From the NCBI GenBank assembly GCA_002284615.2, contig MU069867.1, positions 148,773-172,103 on the forward strand: a stretch of DNA of 23,331 nucleotides, given 5' to 3'. The notes under the pieces were generated by a model that did no database searches, was not told the DNA's origin, and saw only the letters and a list, made by a program, of their open reading frames with translations. A program made the position numbers and the translations under genes. This document shows, piece by piece, positions 1-9,400 of this stretch. How positions within the stretch are numbered: position 1 is the stretch's first letter; the number at the start of each line of letters is the position of its first letter. This DNA comes from Dunaliella salina (taxonomy: Eukaryota; Chlorophyta; Chlorophyceae; Chlamydomonadales; Dunaliellaceae).

Positions 1-187
1 TAGATGTATAATATATATAACATGTGTATACACATGTATAAGCAACATGTGTACGTTTAAAAAACATGTCTATACGCATGTGTACACCACATGTGTGTAC
101 ACTTGTATATACAACATGTGTATTGAAGTATATATATACATGTGTATACAACTTGTGTATACAAATATATTTACATGTATAATATGA

Positions 188-188
<1 letters not shown>
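1..188. repeat. AT-rich alternating palindromic tract
   Basis: This stretch is dominated by repeated ACATGTGTATAC-like motifs and TATA runs. Many of these are self-complementary, for example ACATGT and GTATAC. No coding potential is visible. It lies left of the first recognised GEMIN2 exon, so it is probably intron or 5' gene region. Confidence 0.7.

Positions 189-193
<5 letters not shown>

Positions 194-256
<63 letters not shown>
194..256 (+). repeat. (TG)n microsatellite
   Basis: About 31 uninterrupted TG dinucleotides. Open frames across it encode only Cys-Val or His-Thr runs and are not genes. It is one of four long GT tracts in the window, all with GT on the + strand. Confidence 0.98.
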
Positions 257-257
<1 letters not shown>

Positions 258-452
258 TACATGTCCAAAAACAAGGACATATGGTTGGAGAAGAAAAGGA
301 CCTTTGGTTGGAGAATAGCAATAGCAGACGCAACAAAACGCTCATACTTCTTCCTTCCGCTGACAGCCATTTACAGCTTGATCCTGTGGAGAGCGCACCT
401 ATACATGCACTTGTAAGCCTTGTGTACAAATGACTACCTTCCTCCCGTGATG

Positions 453-690
453 AGGTGCTGCAACCGTGTGCCTTCAAGAATGCCATGTCATCGCTCCCTG
501 CTGCCACTGCGTTCAATAAGTCTGTTTTCCTCAATAATGTGCTGCAATTGCATTCAAAAGTCTGTGCTCCTCCTGCAATAAGGTGCCGCAACTGTGCGCC
601 TTCAAGAATGCCATGCCATTGCTCCCTGCTGCGACTGCATTCAAAAAGTCTGTATTCCTCAATTATGTGCTGCACCTGTGGTGCCATGAG
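453..690. repeat. 128-bp higher-order minisatellite
   Basis: Nearly two copies of a 128-bp unit start at 453 and 581. Each unit is built from three related subunits of about 43 bp carrying GTGCTGCAA and TTCAAAAAGTCTG-like cores. Frames stay open on both strands across it, but they contain only this repeat and show no start or splice support. I therefore call it a repeat rather than a gene. Confidence 0.8.
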
Positions 691-778
691 ACATAACACG
701 TTATTGCCCTCCTGTGTCACTGTCTTGATTTTCTAGATTGATCCTCACAGTGATACATTTCCTTGCGCTTCTGTTCAG

Positions 779-855
779 ATGGTTGCGCCAGTTTGTACAT
801 GAGTTCGCACAATTGCGGAAGGCTCTGACAGCTCTCTCCTCTCAGCCATCCCCAG
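779..855 (+). CDS. GEMIN2: GEMIN2 exon encoding the W-F-R helix
   Basis: The acceptor is TTCTGTTCAG and the donor is CCCCAG followed by GTGAGC. The 77 nt read [16 protein letters not shown] and then a short Ser/Pro tail. This corresponds to the Gemin2 helix with spaced Trp, Phe and Arg. It enters with one leading base (phase 2) and leaves in phase 1. That matches the two leading bases of the exon at 3667. Confidence 0.88.
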
Positions 856-3800
856 GTGAGCTTCAACAGCTTGACTGGTTGACTCGTCGCGCTGAAGGGG
901 AAGCATCTCGGCTGGTCTCACTTATATGAGAGCAGCTGGACTTGTCACAATGCCGAGAGCAGTGACACTGACCAAGTCGGCGATCTGCGACCACGACTTG
1001 AGGTACAGTGCTTACGTCTATGCTGCCTAAAATGCAGGCCCTCGCCATGAGTTGCGGGAGTCCTTCGGGACATATGTTAAAATTGGAACGATACAATGAG
1101 GATTAGCATGGCCCCTGCGCAAGGATGACATACAACAATTAAGAATGAGATGCAGGGGCAGCAGGCACCACTGGAGTGGCTCCACAGGTAATGGCATTGT
1201 GAACAGGGTTGGGTCATACGCGAGTTGGGGCTTAACGAAACAGGCGTATACGTGCAATTCTAATGATACGTGAAAATACGTATTAGCGTGTATCCGTGCA
1301 ATGTTACGGGGTTGAGCTTAGTGATACATGCGCGCATGCGAGCAAGTTCAATGATACGTGAAAATACGCATATTCACATACGACTCATCCCTGATTATGA
1401 GCAATTGCAGCAGCAGCAAGCATGACAGGAAGTGGTATCACAGGAGTGGCACCGCAGGGCAGTGGTATCTGAGTAGTGGTGTCATAGGTAGGGGCATCAC
1501 AGCATCGGCATCGCAGGTAGTGGCAGCACAGGAAAGGCAACGCATAGAGGCATAAACGGGAGCATCATCGCTGTGGCATCTCAGGTAGTAGAATCACAAG
1601 TATTGGGATCAAATGGTACAGTGGGACCAAGGAATCGCAGGCACCTGCTGCACAGGGAGAGGCAACACAGAGTGGCAGAAAGAGGGGCATCACCGCTTGT
1701 GGCATCACAGGCAGTGATATCGGAGTGGGGGTATCAAACGTAGGTTTACAGGGTTCCAGTGATATCACCGCTTGTGGCATCGCAGGCAGTGATATCGGAG
1801 TAGGGGTATCAAACATAGGGTTACAGGGTTACAGGGTTACCGGGTTACAGTGATATCGGAGTAGGGGTATCAAACATAGGGTTACAGGGTTACAGGGTTA
1901 CCGGGTTACAGTGATATCGGAGTAGGGGTATCAAACATAGGGTTACAGGGCCACAGGGAGGAACAAAGGCTTTCAGTCAAAAACGTGCGACTGCTAGCCG
2001 TATCAAAAGTAGAGGCATCACAGGAGTGTCTTGCAGGTAGTGGCAGCACAGGGATAGGCAACACAGAGTGGCATGAAAAAAGAGCATCATCACTTGTGGC
2101 ATCTCTGGCGAGAGTGAGATCACAAGTAGTAGGTTGTAGTGAGGTGTATCAAAACAACAATAAACTGTATCATTTGTTGTTTGGACTCTTACTTTTTTAT
2201 GAACAGGCTAGCAGTCAGTTGGTTTGACTGGAGGCCTTCTTCTTCCTTGTAAGCTTGAGGTGTATTGGGAATAATGTAGTGAGGTCACAGGTAGTAGCAG
2301 GACAGGAAGAGGGAACACGGAGAGGCATAATTGGAGCCAGTTCACTCGCGGCATCACAGACCAGTGGCATCACCGATAGTGTACTCACAGGAAGAGGCAC
2401 CAAAAAGTGGCACCACTGGAAGTGGCGACATCGAGGAAGAGCATGTTACCCACCGGGTGCACATTGAATGCAAGCAAGGCATTTTCGTGCAACTTAATGG
2501 TGAGGCCTTTGCTAGCTTATTATTCTGGGACGCTTTCCTTAATGCACGCAGCTGGACCTGGGTTGCGTAGTCTTGTGTTTCTTTTGATGGAACTCAAGCC
2601 CTTAGTGGATTGACATTTGCAATCCCATGCTGTTTTCCATGGAATTAAGGACAGTTCCACATATTATTTTCACTGACGATTTCAGGGCTTGCACGTGTGT
2701 CAAATGTCATTTTCACTGACAATTTCAGGTTTTGCATGTGTGTCACTATGTCATTTTCTGGGCTTGCATGCAGATGTGCTTGCAACTCAGGCCTTGAATG
2801 GATGCGCACTGCTGCACATGGACCCACGAACATTGGCAATCCGTCGCTTTTAGGCTTTGGGATGCATTTGCCTTTACTCTCGCGCGGCTCTGGCTTGCCA
2901 AGGCGTTTTTTCGTCCATTTGGATGACATTGGATGCTTTTGCCTTCATTTGAACGCATTTGCCTTCTATGGATGTGTTTGCCTTGGCTTGAATGGCATTA
3001 CCTTTTCAACACCATTTCTCCATTTCAAAATAGATCCTTTGATTTTCGAACAAGAGAGTCTTTTCCCTTTGTGCACTTGAACCTGCTATCTTCATGCCTG
3101 TGACTGCAAAGCCTTAGAGCGTGTCTTTGTGTGTGGTTATGTTTCATGCATAAATGCTTCATTCAAAGTTGAATTCATGACCAATAGTCACATTGTTACA
3201 AAAGAGAGTTGCTAACATTAGATCAGATAAGATTACATATGGAGGCCTTCAGCCAGACTGTGTGGCTGATCAGCCTTTGACTGGCCCGCGCCAGCCCAAA
3301 AGCTCAGACATGAAAAAGAGGAATAAAAAGTTGCTTACGTGCCACAAGAGCTGAGCATGTGCAGTATGTGTGGAGAATTTTGAGTGTTTGCTATCACTGA
3401 GAGTGGCGGGTGTGTTCCTACCATGCCAGGCACACCTCGAAGGATGAGGGAATTGTGCCATGTGTCAGAAGCACTTGGCAAGAAAGACAACTGGGTCTGT
3501 TGCTGTGCAAAAATGTGACCCCATTCTGGTTCATTTTAAGCACATGGGAGTGCTGATGCCCTTCTTGCATGAGCTCTATGTGGCGACTGAGCCCTGTTCA
3601 AATTCCCCCCTTTTTTCAAACGCTCAATTGTGAAAATCCATTCAGTATTGTGATTGCCTTTTGCAGTGCCACCCCCTTTCCAAGTGCCCAAGCCATTCGA
3701 TTCAGAGGGCTGGGAGCGGCTCTGTTTTGGGCGTCTGAGGGCAGAAGGTGGGTCCTTGTACAGTCTCATTTCATCCCGGCATAAATCATGCATATCCTTG

Positions 3801-6372
3801 CCGTGTCATGTTGCAGTGTTGCACCCTCATTTAGCTGTGGGCTTGAGGAGGCGCTGCTTTGTACCATGCATCATACTGTGGCACCCATCCTGGCTGATGA
3901 GCTTCAGCGGAAGCATGCCATGAGATGCAAGCTGAGAGCAGAGGACGTTTCTTTAAATGGCCTTTCAAAGGGAAAAAAGAGTAAGAGCAATAAATAACAG
4001 ATGGGTGCATTTCTTATTCTTCTTACAATAATCAAAATAAAGGTTGTAATCTTTGTTTATTGCATCATTAGGCCAGTGAGTCGTCTCTGTTCATCTTATT
4101 GTTTGCTGTTATTTCTTGATTTTAGAACATTATATGAAAGAACAAAATGATTAGGCTAGGAGCAGGACTCCAGCCACATAGGCAGCATGCGTAAACGACA
4201 GGGCACGCTTCCTATCTAGGAAGCCAGCGCTTGTCTCGCCAAAGTGGCCATGCATTTATTGGCAGCAATCATACTTCAAGCCCTTGACTCAACCCTGGGT
4301 TAGAGTTGCAGGTATGGACTCCCATGCCAATGCAGGGAAAGGCCAAACTAAAAGTGCGCACAGTGTTTCACTGGGTCGCACATAATTAGGGTTGTGAAAA
4401 GAAAGGGGGTTGAGGAGCCAGCAAAGGAAGCTCCAAAGAGGGCTACAGAGTTCCCAGAGGGACTCTTTGACCCTCTTTTGCCACGTGCTCAACCCTCTTT
4501 ACCCAACCCTACGTGTGATGCAGAGGTGCAAAGTGGATCACCAAGCCAAGCAGGAGGCCTGAGCTTGGCTGCGTCCCCAGGTGTCGCTGGGCAGGGAGTG
4601 ACTCCGACAGCTTCTGTGTATGGGCAAACTGCGACACGGAGAGTTGGTCCAGGGCCACTTGCTGAAAGCTTGCTCCCCCTGGTGTTGCACATGGATCAGG
4701 TGCGGAATGGAAATGGAATGGAACGGAAGTGATGATGGTGTGGAATGGAATGGAATGAGGTGGAACGCTTGCCCCCCCCCCCCTGTTGCTGTGGTATGCT
4801 GCACCCCCCTGGTGTTGCGCATGGATCAGGTGCGGAATGGAAATGGAATGGAACGGAAATGGTGATGGTGTGGAATGGAATGGAATGGAATGGAATGGAA
4901 CACAACACTTGCCACCCCTGTTTGCTGTGCATGGATCAGGTGCGCTGCGCCCCCTGGTGCTATGCATGGGCCAGACGCGGAAATTGTTTGCAGGGTTGCA
5001 TGATCTGCAAAGTTCGTACTCGAGGTACTTTTCTGCTTTGGGTGAGGATTTAGCATAACCTGGTGGGGACGTGAAGAGTCAGCAAAGCAATTGTTTATGC
5101 AGGGCCATCAGTGAGCTTCTAGTAGACAGTGAGCATCATGATGACCTGCATTAGACATCATGATTCCTGTGAATTTATCTGTGAATGGGATGGCCTGTAT
5201 GAGGTTCATGATTCTTGTGTATCAATACATGGTCGCGATGGCCTGGATTAGATGAGATGTTAAACTGGAAATAAACAAAATTTTTGGGCTTTTCTGAGTG
5301 CTTTGCTTAATTTCATCTGTACAGGCCGCATGTCAATCTTCATAAAAGGGATGGCTTCACACTTTTGCCCATATGGGTCCTCAGAGGGCTGGTAAACCGT
5401 TGGAAATGACTCGATAGTTGTGTGGAGTATTTGAACATGACCACCCACAGGGGATGCTTATTCAATATTGCATTTCAGCAATTTGCTTACTCATCACACC
5501 CACATGGCTGCCCTCAGATTGTTGTGGGTCACCTGTTGGCATGGCAGGTGATAGAGCTTTGTACTTCTGTATTTATCTGCTTATGCCACATCCACACGCT
5601 ACATGCTCTCAGGTTGTTGTGGGTAACCTGTTGGCACGGCAAGTGGCAGAGCTGCAAACAGCCTCGTCAATGCAACCCTTCTGCGCGCAGGTGCGCTCCC
5701 AGCAGCAGCTGCATTCAGTGCTTTTATTGTCTGTGGGATTTTAGTCTTCCTTGTTGATGAAAGATGGCTCTTTTACAGGTGATAACAGGTGAATTGCTAG
5801 TTTGTTCAAATGAGACTGTTGACGTATCATCAATGACGAGTCCTTTCAAATGGCACAAACGTGAAGCAGACAAACCTTCCACCAGGCATCATTTACTCTC
5901 CAGGTTCAGCCTAGAAATATGAAATTCAAAAATCGAGTTTGTTTGCAACATCCTGTTGCAAACAGCATGATGGCTGAGATTCTGTGTGTTCTGGGTGAAG
6001 CAGGTGGTCATGCTAGCATAGACTTGCCGCCTACAAAAGAAGTGTTCTGTCAGCAATGACTTGCATGTGGCATTTGGAGTCTCTGGCCATGTGCAGCTAG
6101 ATGCGCTGCCTTCTCCTTCCCTTCTCGATCTGCTTCTGCATCTGGTCTGCCCTCTGCTTTGCATTCCGTGTGCCTTTTTGTTTGAGTCCTGATCTGCCTT
6201 CTGCCTTGCGTCCTAATCTAGCACGCTTAGATGCCTTGCCCTGTCTCTGTGCCGCATACGCAGTGGATATATGCGCTTGGAGCAATTTTGGAGAAGCCTG
6301 TCCACGCTGATGTCAGTGCAAGCTTGCGAGCCCTCATGAAGAGGGTTGCCAGCATGCGAGCAGGGCTGCTGC

Positions 6373-6453
<81 letters not shown>

Positions 6454-9400
6454 TTGTTGGCCAGAAGTGCTTCTTGCCAGCGGATAGGTGTAGGCAGGTG
6501 GTTGCTTGGAGTGTAATTGCTAAGCTTTTGCTTTGTTTTTGTGCATGCTTGATAATGTATTACTTTCAAGGTAAAACCCAGTCATGAAACAGGAGGCCCA
6601 ACGTTTGGGTGCATCTCCACCGAGCTCACACGTACAGCCCAGGCCCACCCAGCACAACCCTCGCCCTGACATTTTGAATAGCCAACCTAGCGAAACTGCT
6701 TGGCAGTGCCCCGCTGTGACAGGGGCCAGTTGGAGGCTGTGGCTAGTGCTGCAGAATTGTTTGGAAATGTGCAAGGAAGTTCCTGGGCTGAATCATTGTT
6801 CACGCCTTTGGCCTGAAACATGTTCCACAGATCCAACATCAGCTTGCAGCAGGGCTTCCAAGTCAGTAACTCTGGTGCATCAGAGGAAATTGCAAGGCGT
6901 TGCTATCTTTGGTAGCTGATGAGTTCAGCCAGTCTTTCCCAGACGGCCCCTTGACAGGGGTCGCCCTCGAGCAGTCCTGGAATTCTGGCTTGTTTCTCTT
7001 AAACAGGCCACTGGAGCAGCTCCAGTTGAGGTTCCATTTATTGGCTAACTTTTTGGATGCACCCCTGCTCTGGAATCTGGGTGAGGGGGCCTCCGTTCTA
7101 TTGTTTGCTTCTCATGGCCTAGTGGTAGCAAGAAATACTCTTGCACACCCTGACCAATACCTGGCCTGTGAAGTGTGTGCAGTCATAGATGAGGGGGCAA
7201 AATACTCTTATGTGACGGATGTGGCATTGGATGGCGATGACTGAAAGCAGCAGCTTGTGTGTCATGCACTCAGCCATGCTTGCAAGCAACAGCAAGGCAT
7301 GTTCTGCTGCCAGGTCCTATTGTCGCCTCAGGCGGCTGTATGTTCAGTTCACCAGCCCTCCCACAACTCAGTGGCAGCACTTGCTGCACTTGTCATTGAC
7401 TTTAACATACTTTCTGAATGATATCCTGCTGGAGATTGGTATCCCCACTTGTCATTGACCTTAACGTACTTTCCCCAGTTGTCATTGACCTTAATGTACT
7501 TTCTGAATCAGTGAAAGACAGCCTGCGCGGGGCCCAGATATATTTATATAATTTATCCAAAACCCGGAAAAGGCGTGCACTCAGCGTTCAGGCAAACCGG
7601 AAATCATTTGTTTATTTGAGAGGAAATTACCTGTAACCCGGAGCTGCGGGTTCGATTCTCATTGAAACCCTTGGCTTTCACTGACACAGTTTCGGGAAAA
7701 CCGGAGGTGCGCAAAAGGGCCTTGTCTTTCACTGTTCTGAATGATATCGAGTGGTATCCCCATTTGTCAATGACCTTAACATACTTTCTGAATGGTATCC
7801 TGCTGGAGATTGGTTTCCCCCCTCAGTTTGGAGGCGCTGACCCAATGTACCTCCCAAGTACATTAAAGGTTTGGACCTCCTGCCACGTAGTTTGGCTTGA
7901 TTTCAAAACGAAAAGCCTCCTGGTACTGCAGTCTCTGAAAGCAGCTCAAGGACTCTCTGCCTGCCCTCCCGGCGTGGATACAGCAACTGCAATTATGGGC
8001 TAACTGTCATGGCAGAAGCCATCCTGCTTTGGACTTAGATTCGCTGCATCTGCGCACACCTCTCATGGATGGATGGATAGATGGATGGATGGATGGATGG
8101 ATAAATGGATGGATGGATGGATGGGATGTCCGATCAGTGTGGATTTGCAAGTATTACGGGCCACCCAATCCTGCAACCTGAAGGCAACCCCACATGACCT
8201 GTTAAGTGTGCACCAGCGTGATGCTTGCAAGGTTGATGCAAACTTGATGAAACAGTGTAGTTCTGAGGCTGTAGCTGCCCACGCCATTGACTTGTGCCTT
8301 TGTCATATCTGTATTTGCTGCGCACACACCTCCAAGCCTATGCAACTTATATGACTAGGGTACAACATGTGATATTACTGTGCAGAAATTTACATTACGT
8401 AATGTATTGCATGATATTACTTATTACGTAATGCGCTTTCCAGCCTTTTCAATGACCTGAATGTGGGTGTGCAGGGGGGTTTCAATCCCAGGCATTGATT
8501 GGTCAAGTCAGCATAAAGAAAGTTTTAGCACAACATCCTCCAGTGAGAAATTTGGCAAAAATACACCTTGCATTCTTGCAAAACATGGAATTGCCCAATG
8601 TTCCAGCAATGTTGTTCAGTTCATTTTATTATAAGCTGGAGGAAAAACCTACTGTTCTATTGCATCTGCTGATACTGTCACTACTGCTGTCGCTTCTTCT
8701 AAAGTGGCATTCAAACTGCTGCCGCCTTGCTGCTGCTGCTGCTCCTGCTGCTGCTCCTGCTGCTGCTGCTGCTGCATAATCTTACTTGTCACCCTGAGGA
8801 GCAAGGGCTCAGCGCATCCATTTCCAACTGCACTCATCAGCCCATCGCTATTTCTTGCCCATACACGCTTTTTCCGATGAGGGTCACGAATGTCCGGTGA
8901 GGGTCACGAATGGCGCCTCAGGGGCTTGAAAAAGTGCAGCTCTGGCAATGTCGAACCTTGTCTTCACTGCATCCTTTGTCTTGCCCTCAAATTGCCCCGT
9001 TTGGCCTCTTCGAGGGTGAGGAGGAGCCCCAGGATTGGATGTCGAGTCCTCCCTTTGTCACCTTTCTCTGCTGTAACCTGCCTTTCATTGGAGCGGAATT
9101 CCCAACCATGGATTGGCTATCAATTTCCAGTCCAAGTTTTGAAATCTGCGAAGAAGAAGTGATGTCACGCAAAGGTCACGCGATATTGCGTAATGTTTTG
9201 TTCTCTCTTATTACTAACTAACCAAATTTTCATTGAAGCCCAGCAGTCATGCGTTGTGACTGAGTGGCTCTTTCCTTGTAAACCTTATAAACCTTTGTAT
9301 TACGCAATGTTACTTGCTCATGTTGTACCCTGCGCATGACATGCTGCTGCAATTTACTGCAATCTAATGGTGGGGAAAGAAATGTTGTCAGATCCTTCGG

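Larger units (their letters stand above)
1420..2460. repeat. Degenerate GGCATCACAGG-type minisatellite field
   Basis: About 1 kb is made of short degenerate units of roughly 12-18 bp around AGTGGCATCACAGGTAG. Variants include GGCAACACAGAG and GGTATCACAGG. The field is interrupted at about 2150-2250 by a possible LINE tail. All open frames in it follow the repeat and are not genes. Its position inside the GEMIN2 intron suggests old satellite expansion. Confidence 0.75.
856..3666 (+). other. GEMIN2 intron, repeat-filled (2.8 kb)
   Basis: The donor is GTGAGC and the acceptor CTTTTGCAG. The intron holds a U6 snRNA relic, a long degenerate minisatellite, LINE-B and possible LINE-A tails, and short tandem duplications. 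No conserved coding exon was recognised inside it. Positions 3100-3660 contain several open, protein-like stretches (3440-3500 and 3540-3640) with weak splice signals. I could not tie these to a gene. Confidence 0.7.

Noticed and set aside
70..720. 216-codon open frame on the - strand
   Set aside because: It translates the 128-bp minisatellite and a GT tract (His-Thr run), with no splice support or homology.
1811..1950. Telomere-like GGGTTA repeats
   Set aside because: The runs are only three units long and always part of a 61-bp repeat, so this is not an interstitial telomere.
5780..5921. Extra GEMIN2 exon after TTTTACAG
   Set aside because: Open and in phase, but it ends in a stop, while direct joining of 5690 to 6264 gives the conserved Gemin2 core.
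6097..6285. Arg/Lys-rich protein on the - strand
   Set aside because: It is the antisense of the pyrimidine tract before the GEMIN2 exon at 6264.
6900..7244. 114-codon + strand open frame
   Set aside because: Protein-like composition, but no ATG, no recognisable domain and no phase-compatible splice partner; it sits inside the GEMIN2 intron.
7635..7670. tRNA-like GGGTTCGATTC (B-box) motif
   Set aside because: The T-stem does not pair (GCGGG faces CTCAT), no acceptor stem or A-box is found at the right distance, and the local hairpin is ACCCG/CGGGT instead. Not a tRNA or clear SINE.
8649..8837. Poly-Gln protein on the - strand
   Set aside because: It is only the translated CTG repeat with unrelated flanks.
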